Source of the DNA: Thermoplasmatales archaeon
GTDB taxonomy: Archaea; Thermoplasmatota; Thermoplasmata; Methanomassiliicoccales; Methanomethylophilaceae
Length of the DNA: 58,094 bases
Reading direction: 5' to 3'
Assembly (NCBI GenBank): GCA_012520845.1
Contig: JAAYNL010000011.1
Location: 1-58,094, forward strand
Position 1 is the first letter of the stretch. Each line of letters opens with the position of its first letter. The translations under genes and the position numbers were made by a program. Shown here one piece after another: positions 16,187-25,274 of this stretch. A model generated the notes under the pieces. That model saw nothing but the letters and a program-made list of their open reading frames with translations, made no database searches and was not told the DNA's origin.

Positions 16187-16420
16187 ATGAAGGGTGTGGG
16201 AACCAAACTCAGGTGCGGCGTCGCGTGCGTCCGCAACGAAATCGAAAGAGTAAGGGAAAGGAAGACCCGTTTCGCGGTCGCCCTCGTTCTGGCCGGCCTA
16301 TGCCTGCTCGCCTTGGCCTACAACGGCGCATTGGAGGAGTTCAGGCAGATACTTCGGGCGGGGTCCGCGATGTTCTCCGCGTCGGGGATCGGCGCGGCGG
16401 TGAAGGCGAACCTGCCCTGA
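16187..16420 (+). CDS. Small membrane protein, unknown
   Basis: A 77-residue protein: basic N-terminus, one hydrophobic helix (FAVALVLAGLCLLALAY, about 32-48) and a short polar tail. No family is recognised. Support for a real gene is a clean TATA-like TTTATATAT at 16157-16165, 26 nt before the ATG, the same spacing seen for other genes in the window. The codon choice (mostly G/C in third positions) resembles its neighbours. Confidence 0.55.
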   Translation: MKGVGTKLRCGVACVRNEIERVRERKTRFAVALVLAGLCLLALAYNGALEEFRQILRAGSAMFSASGIGAAVKANLP

Positions 16421-16423
16421 CGG

Positions 16424-16801
16424 TCAGCGGCAGCATTCCGTCTCGTAATCGTCGGCCGTGGTGAACTTGAATTTCTTCGTGGTGAGCATGCCGGAAATGC
16501 GCTCGCACAGTTTCGCCAGGTCCTGGGGCTTGCCGAAGGTGGTCTTGATGTAGAATTCCTTACTGTCGATGGGGAAGACTATCCTGTAAAGACCCTTCCT
16601 GTTGTACCCCTCGGGCTTCCTGTTCCTTTCCAGGTCGTACATGTTGGATTCGAAGAACATCTCCTTCGTCTCCGCCTCCTCCTCGGTCTGGAAGTGGCCG
16701 TTCTCGGCCAGGACCACGTTGAGGATGTCCGGGAAGACGGGGACCAGGTCCTCGTAGTCGGACCCCTCGGAGAAAATGAAGTGGTGGCTTAGGAACCTCA
16801 T
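16424..16801 (-). CDS. Conserved-looking hypothetical protein, 125 residues
   Basis: A soluble, acidic 125-residue protein without transmembrane segments or a motif I recognise. It begins MRFLSHHFIF and ends with Cys-Cys (ETECCR). A TATA-like TTAAATAACC lies about 27 nt upstream at 16823-16832, overlapping the end of the neighbouring kinase-like gene. No function can be assigned. Confidence 0.65.
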   Translation of the reverse strand: MRFLSHHFIFSEGSDYEDLVPVFPDILNVVLAENGHFQTEEEAETKEMFFESNMYDLERNRKPEGYNRKGLYRIVFPIDSKEFYIKTTFGKPQDLAKLCERISGMLTTKKFKFTTADDYETECCR

Positions 16802-16826
16802 CGGATGCCCAACCGTACTTGGTTAT

Positions 16827-17501
16827 TTAATCGTTCGTTTTATCATCGCCGCTGGATGTCTTGAACTCGCCCATATCCAAAACGGCGTCAGAGATGAACG
16901 ATACGAGATGCTTTTCAACCCACCCCGGTCGTTCTTCGACACCGCATGCATAGAATTTGCCGCCCTTCTTGACAAGAATCAGTCTTGGGAACTTGCCGCT
17001 ATTGTCATACACTTCCGCATTATCCGCCAATTCCACGGCCTTGCACAGATTGCCTAACGATCTGAAATACCTGGAGCGTATCTTTTCTTTGTCCACGTCG
17101 TGGCCCCCGTCTTTGACGCGTTCTTCAACACGTTTTTGACACAGCTCGGGGTTTTCCAAAGAGACGTAAATGAGGTCTATAACATAGCCCGAATCCTTAG
17201 CCCGTTTCATAAACTCTATTTTCCCGCTCGTGGACAGGACCGTCTCAAACCCAAAGTCCGCTTTGCTTTCCAAAAGCATATCCCTCAGCTCATCGCAGTA
17301 GTTCATAGCAAAAACATACCTTGCCTTGAGATCGGGGATGAATCTCTCGGCGGCCCTGGCGTAATTATCCGGGTTTATCAACAATTCCTGATACCTTGCC
17401 AACAACCCCGTCGTGGAAACAATGGACGATTTGCCAGAACCGTTTGGTCCGGCAACAACAAGCAACCTGGGGGGAGACACTTTATTTCCCGTCACCCTCA
17501 T
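16827..17501 (-). CDS. Zeta-toxin-like P-loop kinase
   Basis: 224 residues. The P-loop GPNGSGKSS is at about 18-26; FGFETVLSTSGK and VIDLIYVSLENPELCQKRV follow as in zeta-toxin/UDP-N-acetylglucosamine-kinase-like AAA proteins, with the two-arginine stretch RVEERVKDGGHDV. Zeta toxins phosphorylate sugar nucleotides. Archaea lack murein, so the target would differ. The ATG at 17501 lies inside the end of a 53-codon gene, a layout typical of toxin-antitoxin pairs. The gene is more AT-rich than its surroundings. The kinase fold is clear; the toxin role is inference. Confidence 0.75.
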   Translation of the reverse strand: MRVTGNKVSPPRLLVVAGPNGSGKSSIVSTTGLLARYQELLINPDNYARAAERFIPDLKARYVFAMNYCDELRDMLLESKADFGFETVLSTSGKIEFMKRAKDSGYVIDLIYVSLENPELCQKRVEERVKDGGHDVDKEKIRSRYFRSLGNLCKAVELADNAEVYDNSGKFPRLILVKKGGKFYACGVEERPGWVEKHLVSFISDAVLDMGEFKTSSGDDKTND

Positions 17502-17643
17502 CGCCCTTTACCACACAGGACGGGGCGGGGTCGAAAAAAGATCTGTATTTCCAAGACGACCCTTCGCCGACTTTAGCGATGTCTTCCTTGAACTCCTTGG
17601 AAAAGATGTAAGACTCCTCGCAATCCGCTTGCTCTCTGGACAT
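17482..17643 (-). CDS. Small protein, candidate antitoxin of the zeta-like kinase
   Basis: A 53-residue reading frame starting ATG at 17643 and ending TAA at 17482-17484, overlapping the kinase gene by 20 nt. Directly upstream is a strong ribosome binding site, GGGGAGGA, five bases from the ATG. The product starts MSREQADCEESYIFSKEF and includes KEDIAKVGEGSSWKYRSFFD; it has no transmembrane segment. Overlap, strand and size suit an antitoxin or a small partner of the kinase. I do not recognise the family. Confidence 0.6.
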   Translation of the reverse strand: MSREQADCEESYIFSKEFKEDIAKVGEGSSWKYRSFFDPAPSCVVKGDEGDGK

Positions 17644-17818
17644 GCAATCCTCCCCAGTCATTCCACGTTTTACTGATATTTCAAACCATTGGTCTGATCA
17701 CAGCAGCCTTGTGGCTGAATTCTTGACACTTGCTCCATTCTCGATATTAATACCGATTTCATAATTCATATTACATGGCGTTGATTGGTTTATTACCGAT
17801 AATGCCCATCATACACGC

Positions 17819-18598
17819 ATGAAAGTTGCCCTTTCCATCGCAGGTTCAGACCCAATCGGCGGCGCAGGCATACAGGCTGACGTCAAGGCCATGGCGGCCC
17901 TTGGCGTGCATTGCTGCACCGCGATAACGGCGGTGACGTCGCAGAACTCCAAAGGCGTCCAGAGGGTGCTTCCCCTCGGCCACGAGGACATCGCGGGGCA
18001 GATCGCGTCCGTGTTGGCCGACGCGGTCCCGGACGCCGTGAAGTTCGGCATGCTCCACGGCCCCGCGGTCACCGAAACCGTAAGGGAAGCGCTGGCCGGT
18101 TGCGACTCGCCGATGGTGCTGGACCCGGTGATGGTCGCGACGTCCGGCGGACGCCTGGACTCCGACGACCTGGTCGCCGCCCTCGTCAGGGACGTCTTCC
18201 CGATGTGCCTCCTCGTAACGCCCAACAGGTTCGAGGCCGAGATCCTGTCGGGTATCGAGATACGGGACGGGGACGACGCCGCGCGGGCCTGCGAAACCAT
18301 CGGGAAGGGCGGCATCGCCGTCCTCCTCAAGGGGGGCCACATGGACGGGTCCGTCGTCAGGGACCTGCTTTACGCCGATTCCGAATTCACGTTCCTGGAA
18401 CACCCGCGCCTCGGCCTGGCGGGCCACGGGAGCGGGTGCACCCTGTCGTCGTACATAACGGCGAACCTGGCCAAAGGGCTCCCGTTGAAGGACGCGGTGG
18501 TTTCCGCCAGGAGGACGATGCAGGACGCCATTTCGACGGGCTACGACGTAGGCCCCGGCAGGGTGGTCAACCCGATGGCCGGACGGCCCTGGGAATGA
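17819..18598 (+). CDS. thiD: Hydroxymethylpyrimidine/phosphomethylpyrimidine kinase
   Basis: A 259-residue ribokinase-family enzyme phosphorylating HMP and HMP-P for thiamine synthesis. Motifs: IAGSDPIGGAGIQADVKAM at the start (family GSDSxGGAGIQAD, here with Pro for Ser), PMVLDPVMVATSG, and the anion hole/catalytic Asp in GLAGHGSGCTLSSYIT. It lacks the C-terminal ThiN domain often fused in archaea. A TATA-like TTTATTA lies about 30 nt upstream. No TPP riboswitch is visible in the leader. Confidence 0.93.
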   Translation: MKVALSIAGSDPIGGAGIQADVKAMAALGVHCCTAITAVTSQNSKGVQRVLPLGHEDIAGQIASVLADAVPDAVKFGMLHGPAVTETVREALAGCDSPMVLDPVMVATSGGRLDSDDLVAALVRDVFPMCLLVTPNRFEAEILSGIEIRDGDDAARACETIGKGGIAVLLKGGHMDGSVVRDLLYADSEFTFLEHPRLGLAGHGSGCTLSSYITANLAKGLPLKDAVVSARRTMQDAISTGYDVGPGRVVNPMAGRPWE

Positions 18599-19699
18599 TC
18601 ATTCCTTGAACTCGACTATCTTCACCACGAAGTAGAGAAGGGCGTCGTCGCTCAGCTTGGCCTTGTAACGCAGCTTGGTGTCGTCGTAATCGACGACGAT
18701 GCGTTCCTCGCCGTCGATGAACATCTTGACGCCCACGCCCCTATCGATCTGGGCGTCGCCTTTCTCTGTCAACACGTACTCGAACGTGATTTCGTTGCCG
18801 GCGACGGAGTTGACCTTGACGTTCACGTCCTCGGAATACTCGTGCCCCGGCTCGCCGTCCGCCGTCTTCACGGCCAGGTGGGACAGGGTGTAGTAATTGC
18901 CGTCCTTGTACACGAGGGCGTCCCAACCGAAAATCGTGGCGAGCCTTTCGCCGTTCTCGATGGTCGCCGGGGCGTCCTTCAGGTATGCGTCGGCCTTGGC
19001 CTTGGTCAACCCGCCCATGGTTATGGGGATGGTAATCGTCCTTGAAACCTCGATCGGACCGCCGGCGTTGGTCGGGTACGCCTGTTCGGCTGGCGCCTGC
19101 AGCCTGACGGTTTCGCCCACCTTCTTGCCGAACAAAGCGTCCCTGAACGGCGTGATGACGTTCGGGGGGTCGGTCATCTTGACCTCGAGCAGGTCGAATT
19201 TGTCCCGTTCGTAACCCACGGCTTTGGCGTAGTCGTCGTTGTCGTAGTGGGATTTGACGTTGGTGTCGAATATGACTCCGTTTTCGTCGTAATAACCGTT
19301 GATGGCCCCGGTGTACTCGACCATGAGGGTATCGCCGAAGGCGACCTCCCTCGTGTCGCCCGCAGAGAAGTTCTTGTCGTATACGGTGGCGCCTACGACG
19401 ACCAGGGAAGCAAGCAGGAAGACCACGAAGCTGACCTTGATGATCGGGTCCAGCCTGTCGCGGTCGGCGGCACCAGGGGCGGATGCCGCCCTCTGGTATT
19501 CCTTCTGGGTTTTCCTAGGCTGCTGGGGAACGGCCTCGCGGGGCCTGTCCTTGGGTTGCCTGGGGGTCTCCACGGATTCCCTCTTGGGCTGCTGGGGGGC
19601 GGCCTCGGGGGGCTTTTCCTTGGGTTCCGCCGGCTTCTTCTGGACGGCGTCGCCCTTCTTCCCGCCCTTCTGGGGTTTCCTGGGTTTCTTACCGGACAT
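18599..19699 (-). CDS. Membrane-anchored FKBP-type peptidyl-prolyl isomerase
   Basis: 366 residues. The first 95 or so are a Lys/Pro/Gln-rich disordered segment; one transmembrane helix follows (VSFVVFLLASLVVVGATVY). The outer part begins with an FKBP domain (GDTLMVEYTGAINGYYDENG, VIFDTN, VITPFRDALFGKKVGE). A C-terminal domain of about 130 residues is unassigned. It probably folds or matures surface proteins outside the membrane. Its stop abuts the thiD stop. TATA-like TTTATTTAA at 19722-19730 precedes the ATG by about 25 nt. Confidence 0.88.
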   Translation of the reverse strand: MSGKKPRKPQKGGKKGDAVQKKPAEPKEKPPEAAPQQPKRESVETPRQPKDRPREAVPQQPRKTQKEYQRAASAPGAADRDRLDPIIKVSFVVFLLASLVVVGATVYDKNFSAGDTREVAFGDTLMVEYTGAINGYYDENGVIFDTNVKSHYDNDDYAKAVGYERDKFDLLEVKMTDPPNVITPFRDALFGKKVGETVRLQAPAEQAYPTNAGGPIEVSRTITIPITMGGLTKAKADAYLKDAPATIENGERLATIFGWDALVYKDGNYYTLSHLAVKTADGEPGHEYSEDVNVKVNSVAGNEITFEYVLTEKGDAQIDRGVGVKMFIDGEERIVVDYDDTKLRYKAKLSDDALLYFVVKIVEFKE

Positions 19700-19901
19700 C
19701 TTGCCCCGTCAATCACGGGTGTTTATTTAAAATGTATTATGGTCCGACATCGACGGGGGCTTCCCGCCGGCCGCGGCTCCCAAGCGACCGCTGGGTCTTC
19801 CCCCTCCCCACGCCCATGCCCGCGTAAGCCGAAGAACGAAATATTAATAAGACCTGCCCAATCCGACTAACCGCGGAAGCAACCGAGAAGGTATCGAGAA
19901 C

Positions 19902-21737
19902 ATGAAAGCCCTTTACATCCATGCCGACTCAATGGAGTTCGAGTCGAAGAAAGAAACGCCGGTGGCCGAGAAAATCCCCGAGGGTATGCACGCCGGACGC
20001 ATGGAGGAGGTGCTCGTCGCGTTCATCACCGTCGAATCCGGCGACGAGGAACGGATCGAGGGCGTCGCCGCCGAGGCTTCCGCCGATATTTTGGAAACGG
20101 CCGGGAAGGTCGGAGCCGAACGCGTGATGCTTTACCCCTACGCCCACCTGAGCAACGACCTCGGCAAACCCAAGGCCAGCATAGAAATCCTGGAAAGGAT
20201 GGCCGAAACCATCGAAAAGGCCGGGACCGAAGTCGTCAGGGCCCCGTTCGGTTGGTACAAGTCCTTCGAGATCAGGTGCAAGGGGCATCCGCTATCCGAA
20301 CTGTCGAGGGATTTCGTCGGGAAGGAGACCAAGGAGGCGCCCAAGGGCGGGGACACCTACTTCGTCCTCACCCCGGACGGCGAGGAAATCCCCGTCGAAT
20401 CGTACAAGGGCGGTTCCGAGTGCTTCAGGATCATGGTCAAGGAGGAGGCGCTGGGCGAGACCGCCCCCGCCGCCGCCGAACCGGATTACCTGAGGCTGTG
20501 CAAGAAGTTCGGCATAAACTGGGAAAGCATGTCCGACGTCGGCCACATGAGCCTCGGCCCCGCCGGCGCCCTGATGTTCGACCTGATCTCCGATTACGCC
20601 ACGCAAATCGTCAACGAAACCGGCCCCAGCGTGTACAGCGTCAAGGGAACCAACATGTTCTCCCTCGACGAGCCCGCCGTCCGGGAGCACGCCGACCTCT
20701 TCGGCGACCGCCTTTACACCATCAAAACGGGCAAGAAATCGTTCATAATGAGGTACGCGGCATGCCACCAGCAGTTCGCCATGATCCGCAACTGGAACAT
20801 CAGCTACCGCAACCTCCCCTTCGGCGCGTTCGAGGTCGCCGACTCGTACAGGCTGGAGCAGTCCGGGGAGACGATGCTCTGTTTCAGGACCCGCAGGCTG
20901 AACATGCCCGACTTCCACGTCATATGCAGGGACGAGCCCGAGGCCCGTAAGCATTTCGAACTGCTCGACGGCAGGATATTCGAGGAGATAGAGAGCGTCG
21001 GCAGGGAGTACGACATGCTCGCAAACTTCTCCTCGAAGGTCGCCTACGAGGAGAACAGGGAGATGTTGCTGGGTCTTTGCAGGAAGCACGACAGGCCCGC
21101 GCTCATCCACATCTACCCCGAAGGCATCAACTACTATTGGACGGTCAACATCGAATACCACATCCTGGACCAGATGAAGAGGCCCAGGGAAATCGGCACG
21201 GTGCAGATCGACGTGGGCAACGCCGAGCGCTTCGGCATAACCTACAGCGACGAGAACGGCAGCCCGCGGCACCCCGCGATACTGCACTGCGCCGTCATCG
21301 GTTCCATCGAGAGGTGGCTGTACACCCTTCTTGACACGGCCGTCGCCCTTGAGAAAACCGGCGTCCCGGGATACCTGGACACATGGATCAGCCCCGAGCA
21401 GGTCCGCCTGATGCCGGTTTCCGAGGACCACGTCGGAGCCGCAATGGGTTTGGCCGCCGCGATCCGCGCCAAGGGCGTCCGCGTCAGCGTCGACGACACC
21501 GACGCCACCGTGGGCAAGAAGGTCAGGAGGTCCAAGCAGGACTGGTGCTCCTACGCCGCCGTCGTCGGCGACAGGGAGGCGGAATCCGGCACCCTCAAGG
21601 TGTACGTCAGGTCCGAGAACAGGGACGTGGAGATGACCGCCGACGAACTGGTGGCCCGCATAAAGGCGGAGACGGAAGGCAAACCGTTCCGCCACATGTA
21701 CATGCCCGCGGAGCTCGCCAAACGCTGCGATTTCTGA
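19902..21737 (+). CDS. thrS: Threonyl-tRNA synthetase, archaeal type
   Basis: A 611-residue class II synthetase. The N-terminal 140 residues (KALYIHADSMEFESKK...) form the archaeal D-aminoacyl-tRNA deacylase-like editing domain that removes serine. The catalytic core contains HMSLGPAGALMFDLISDYA, motif 2 around RNLPFGAFEVADSYR with CHQQFAMIRNWN, and motif 3 in VIGSIERWLYTLLD. The C-terminal anticodon-binding domain follows. An AT-rich promoter (AAATATTAATAAG, about 19838-19850) and GAGAAGG near 19885 precede the start. The cognate tRNA-Thr(TGT) is at 3315. Confidence 0.97.
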   Translation: MKALYIHADSMEFESKKETPVAEKIPEGMHAGRMEEVLVAFITVESGDEERIEGVAAEASADILETAGKVGAERVMLYPYAHLSNDLGKPKASIEILERMAETIEKAGTEVVRAPFGWYKSFEIRCKGHPLSELSRDFVGKETKEAPKGGDTYFVLTPDGEEIPVESYKGGSECFRIMVKEEALGETAPAAAEPDYLRLCKKFGINWESMSDVGHMSLGPAGALMFDLISDYATQIVNETGPSVYSVKGTNMFSLDEPAVREHADLFGDRLYTIKTGKKSFIMRYAACHQQFAMIRNWNISYRNLPFGAFEVADSYRLEQSGETMLCFRTRRLNMPDFHVICRDEPEARKHFELLDGRIFEEIESVGREYDMLANFSSKVAYEENREMLLGLCRKHDRPALIHIYPEGINYYWTVNIEYHILDQMKRPREIGTVQIDVGNAERFGITYSDENGSPRHPAILHCAVIGSIERWLYTLLDTAVALEKTGVPGYLDTWISPEQVRLMPVSEDHVGAAMGLAAAIRAKGVRVSVDDTDATVGKKVRRSKQDWCSYAAVVGDREAESGTLKVYVRSENRDVEMTADELVARIKAETEGKPFRHMYMPAELAKRCDF

Positions 21738-21781
21738 TTCGTCGCTGAAAATTAATAAGCGGTGACCGCTTTCGACCGCCC

Positions 21782-22570
21782 ATGGAACCCGCATCCGCGA
21801 TGATGGCCCGCGTCCGCGAAAGGAACCCGCTGGTCCATCAGATCACCAACTACGTCACCGTGAACCTCTGCGCCAACGCCACGATCTGCGCCGGCGCTTC
21901 CCCTATCATGACCGACGCGCCTGAGGACGCGTTGGACATTGCCCGCGTATCCTCCGCGCTGGTGCTGAACATCGGCACCCTCAACCCCGGCATAATAGAA
22001 TCGATGATCAAGGCGGGGAAGGTCGCGAACGGGGCGGGGGTCCCCGTCGTCTTGGACCCCGTGGGCGCCGGCGCCACCCCGTACAGGACGGAGTGCTCCG
22101 AGAAGATAATCCGCGAGGTCAAGGTGTCCGTAATCAAGGGCAACGGCGGCGAGATAGGCACCCTCGCTGGAATGGGCGGGGAGATGAAGGGCGTGGATTC
22201 GGAATCCGGCGGCAATGTCGAGGCCGTGAGGAAACTGGCGAAGAGGACCGGCGCCGTGGTCTCCATGAGCGGCCCTACGGATTACGTCTCGGACGGCAAG
22301 ACCACCTATTCCATAGAGGGGGGCCATGTGTGGCTCAGCCGGGTCAGCGGCTCGGGATGCGCCCTCGCGGCCGTCACCGGCGCGTACGTCGCGGCCAACG
22401 GCGTCTCCGCCGCCTCCGCCGCGAACGCCTGCGCCCTGTTCTCCGTCGCCGCCGAGATCGCCGCCGCGGAATCCAACGGGCCCGGGACGTTCCCCGCCGC
22501 GTTCCTCGACGCCCTCCACGGCATGGACGGCGAGACGCTGGACGAAAAGGCCAGGGTGACCCGGCTATGA
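21782..22570 (+). CDS. thiM: Hydroxyethylthiazole kinase
   Basis: A 262-residue kinase salvaging the thiazole half of thiamine. Motifs: NPLVHQITNYVTVNLCANAT at the N-terminus, PVVLDPVGAGATPYR, and the nucleotide-binding VSGSGCALAAVTGAY. Its last four bases overlap the thiE start (ATGA), so the two are translationally coupled. ThiM and ThiE together convert the salvaged thiazole to thiamine phosphate. Confidence 0.96.
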   Translation: MEPASAMMARVRERNPLVHQITNYVTVNLCANATICAGASPIMTDAPEDALDIARVSSALVLNIGTLNPGIIESMIKAGKVANGAGVPVVLDPVGAGATPYRTECSEKIIREVKVSVIKGNGGEIGTLAGMGGEMKGVDSESGGNVEAVRKLAKRTGAVVSMSGPTDYVSDGKTTYSIEGGHVWLSRVSGSGCALAAVTGAYVAANGVSAASAANACALFSVAAEIAAAESNGPGTFPAAFLDALHGMDGETLDEKARVTRL

Positions 22571-23217
22571 GGGACATGGACCTGTACGTGGTCACCGACG
22601 AGAAGGCGGGCAAGGGGAAATCCCATTGCGAGATCGCCCGCCTCTGCTTCGAGGGCGGCGCGGACATCGTGCAGCTCAGGGCGAAGGACTCCAGCGACGG
22701 GGACATCGTGGCGATGTCCAAAATCATCAGGAAATACGCCGACGAGCACGGCGGCCTTTTCATCGTTGACGACAGGGTTTCCGCCGCCGTGGAAGGAGGG
22801 GCCCACGGCGTTCATCTGGGTCAATCCGATATGCCCGTCTCGGAAGCCAGGGAAATCGTTCCCGAGGGGTTCATCGTCGGCATCTCCGTCGACAACGCGG
22901 AGCAGGCCGTCGCCGCCGTGCGCGACGGGGCCGACTACGTCGCCCTGAGTCCGGTCCACGACACCATGTCCAAGGGTTTCCTGAGCAAGGGGTTCGGCCT
23001 CGACGAGCTGAGGAGGGTCAGGGCCGCCGTCGACGTTCCCGTCGTGGCGATAGGCGGCATGGACATGGACACCATACCGGGCGCGTTGGCCAACGGCGCG
23101 GACGTCATAGCCCTCATTTCCGCCGTCGTCTCCAAGGACGACATAGCGTCGGCCGCCGCCGGGATGAAGGAGTTCATCAGGACCGTTAAGACGTCCGGGG
23201 CGCCTCGGAAAAAATAA
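22567..23217 (+). CDS. thiE: Thiamine-phosphate synthase
   Basis: 216 residues from the ATG at 22567 inside the thiM stop. A (beta/alpha)8 enzyme joining HMP pyrophosphate and thiazole phosphate. Seen are YVVTDEKAGKGKSH, IVQLRAKDSSDGD, LFIVDDRVSAAVEGGAHGVH, LGQSDMPVSEAR and VAIGGMDMDTIPGALANGAD. The open frame extends further upstream in the shadow of thiM, but homologues start here. Confidence 0.95.
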   Translation: MRDMDLYVVTDEKAGKGKSHCEIARLCFEGGADIVQLRAKDSSDGDIVAMSKIIRKYADEHGGLFIVDDRVSAAVEGGAHGVHLGQSDMPVSEAREIVPEGFIVGISVDNAEQAVAAVRDGADYVALSPVHDTMSKGFLSKGFGLDELRRVRAAVDVPVVAIGGMDMDTIPGALANGADVIALISAVVSKDDIASAAAGMKEFIRTVKTSGAPRKK

Positions 23218-23226
23218 CGGGAAACG

Positions 23227-23233
23227 TTTAATA
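23227..23233 (+). promoter_or_regulatory. TATA-like box for the secreted transglutaminase-like protein
   Basis: TTTAATA lies 25 nt upstream of the GTG at 23255 and just past the thiE stop, so this gene probably has its own promoter. The spacing helped select the GTG as start. Confidence 0.5.
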
Positions 23234-23254
23234 CCCATTCAAATCTGCCAAACC

Positions 23255-24775
23255 GTGGACGGAAAAACCCTCCTCCTCGCCGTGGCCGGTACCGCGATGG
23301 TGTTTGCCATCGCCGGCGTGTTTTTCGTCGAGGTCCAGGAGCAGGTCCCCTTCGAGATCGCCTTCCGGGATTGGGACGGAAAAACCATCTCCGTCGGCGA
23401 ATACGGCAGATACGACGCGATAGAGGTGCCCGCCGACCCCTCGCGCCCGCCGGACGAGAGGCGCGTGTACTCGTTCGTCGGCTGGGATCCCGCCATTCCA
23501 GAACTGATCCGCGGCGACATGACGTTCACCGCGGTTTACTCCGCGTCCGAGAGGCTGTACGACGTGTCGGTCTCGAGCGGCGACCCGGATCTCGGCGACG
23601 TCGCGGCATCGGGCGGCCGGTTCCCTTACGAAACCGCCTTCACCGCCTCCGCATCCCCGAAGGAGGGTTGCCGTTTCGTCTCCTGGACGCTGAACGGCGC
23701 GAAAATGGATTGCGGCGCCGAATGCCCCGTGACCGTCACGGGCGACGTCGAGCTCGTCGCCAACTTCGCGATAGAGTACGACGCCTCGTTCAGCGTGTCG
23801 ACGGAAAGCGGGTTCAACGTTTTCCCCGCAACGGTGTTGGCCGTGGCCGAGGAGAACCCGTTCGCCGTCAGGCGCGAATGGAGGGTTATGGATGTGTTCG
23901 GGGACAACCATGGCGTAACGGGCCCTACCCTTATTTCCGAAAGAATCGACGACGCCGACCCGGGGCCCACGTACGAGTTCGGCCTGGACTCCGTCCGCTG
24001 CGTGGAGGTGACCCACTCGGTCACCTATTCGGACGGGCACACCGAGACGGCCGTGGCAATGCACATCGTCGACGGCGAATTCAGCAAAGAGTTCACGTGG
24101 TATTACCCGCGCCTGGGTTTGCAGACGACGACACTCGAGGGGCTGTCCTATTCCGATTACGCCGCCACCAAATACGAGAACATGAAGGGGGACCTGGTAG
24201 ACGACACGGGCTGGGGCGAGAAATCCGATTACTTCTTCGCGCGGCCCGACGCCAACATCTCCATGCTGGCGGACCGCCTGAAGGAACTCTCAGCCGGGTT
24301 CACCGACCTGCAGACCGCCCAGTACCTGGCGCACTTCGTCAGCTTCACGACGAAATACGATTACGTCGAGTACGCCGAATGCGTCGAGTTCCAAAGGACT
24401 CCCGTGGAAACCATGTTCGAGGGCGTTGGCGACTGCGAGGACACGGCATACTACTACGCCGCGTTGGCCAGGGAATTCGACTTGGATTTCATAATAATCA
24501 TTTTAACCTACACCTATGACGGGGAAATGGGCTTGCATGCCGAAGTCGCCGTGAACGTGCCCTGCGAAAGCGGGCATTACCTGGAATTCGGCGGGAAGAG
24601 GTATTTCTACACCACCGTCGGCGCCATGAGCGATTACTTCGACCCCGACGATGCCGAGTCGACGGGATATTGGCTCATCGGGGAGTTGCCCTACGATACC
24701 GTGCTGGTTCATTCCGTTTTCGCGTCGGACATGACGTTCGAAAAGGGTTTGGACATGGTCCCGGTGTCGCTGTGA
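23255..24775 (+). CDS. Secreted protein with Listeria/Bacteroides repeat and transglutaminase-like domain
   Basis: 506 residues from a GTG start. An N-terminal hydrophobic helix (LLLAVAGTAMVFAIAGVFFV) acts as signal or anchor. A Flg_new/InlB B-type repeat (VYSFVGWDPAIP, MTFTAVY) and a second related unit (GCRFVSWTLNG) follow. The C-terminal region (about 340-480) looks like a transglutaminase/cysteine protease domain with GVGDCEDTAYYYAAL (Cys) and GLHAEVAVNV (His). It may process or crosslink surface proteins or host peptides. The repeat type is shared with the adhesin at the right edge of the window. Confidence 0.8.
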   Translation: MDGKTLLLAVAGTAMVFAIAGVFFVEVQEQVPFEIAFRDWDGKTISVGEYGRYDAIEVPADPSRPPDERRVYSFVGWDPAIPELIRGDMTFTAVYSASERLYDVSVSSGDPDLGDVAASGGRFPYETAFTASASPKEGCRFVSWTLNGAKMDCGAECPVTVTGDVELVANFAIEYDASFSVSTESGFNVFPATVLAVAEENPFAVRREWRVMDVFGDNHGVTGPTLISERIDDADPGPTYEFGLDSVRCVEVTHSVTYSDGHTETAVAMHIVDGEFSKEFTWYYPRLGLQTTTLEGLSYSDYAATKYENMKGDLVDDTGWGEKSDYFFARPDANISMLADRLKELSAGFTDLQTAQYLAHFVSFTTKYDYVEYAECVEFQRTPVETMFEGVGDCEDTAYYYAALAREFDLDFIIIILTYTYDGEMGLHAEVAVNVPCESGHYLEFGGKRYFYTTVGAMSDYFDPDDAESTGYWLIGELPYDTVLVHSVFASDMTFEKGLDMVPVSL

Positions 24776-24808
24776 CCCGGCCCCGGCGCCGCCGCGCCCG
24801 GGGGTCCG

Positions 24809-25171
24809 TCAGAGCATCGAAAGGTCGCCGGTGATCTTGTCGAGCGCCGCTTCCGTGGCCGGGCCGAGGCCGAGGCAGGTCACGGACCCAGCGGGTATCT
24901 CGGTCCTGCCCTGGTCCGTTATCAAACTGTTGACGATGCCCTGGGCGTCGGCGACGGCCTTGATCTCGTAGAGCGTCTCCAGCGAGTCGACCTTCAGCAC
25001 GACCTTCCTCTGTCCCTGGGAATACCAGGCGTCGAAGTTCCTGGGATCCCTTTTCTTGGAGGCGAAGGCGCAGTTAACGGCGGCGTGGGAGGCCTGGGCG
25101 GCGATCTTGCCCTTGGACATCCTGAGGTCCGACCTCATCACGATGACCATCTTCCTCTCGTCCGGCGCCAT
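24809..25171 (-). CDS. pth2: Peptidyl-tRNA hydrolase, archaeal Pth2
   Basis: A 120-residue enzyme releasing peptides from stalled peptidyl-tRNA. Pth2 motifs: VIVMRSDLRMSKGKIAAQ, ASHAAVNCA, GQRKVVLKV and the ending LGLGPATEAALDKITGDLSM. The ATG at 25171 is chosen over longer frames because homologues start close to it and CTATAAAT lies 27 nt upstream at 25195-25202. Confidence 0.95.
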   Translation of the reverse strand: MAPDERKMVIVMRSDLRMSKGKIAAQASHAAVNCAFASKKRDPRNFDAWYSQGQRKVVLKVDSLETLYEIKAVADAQGIVNSLITDQGRTEIPAGSVTCLGLGPATEAALDKITGDLSML

Positions 25172-25274
25172 GGGCGTGCGACGAGCATCCTCCGATTTAT
25201 AGGTTCCTCGCGCCAGGCTACGGGAAAAGCGGCGCATGCGTGGCATATTTTAACGGCCACGACCATTCACGCCC

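Noticed and set aside
17650-17818. TPP riboswitch in front of thiD
   Set aside because: The leader has no CUGAGA-type core or matching helices; only a TATA-like box is seen.
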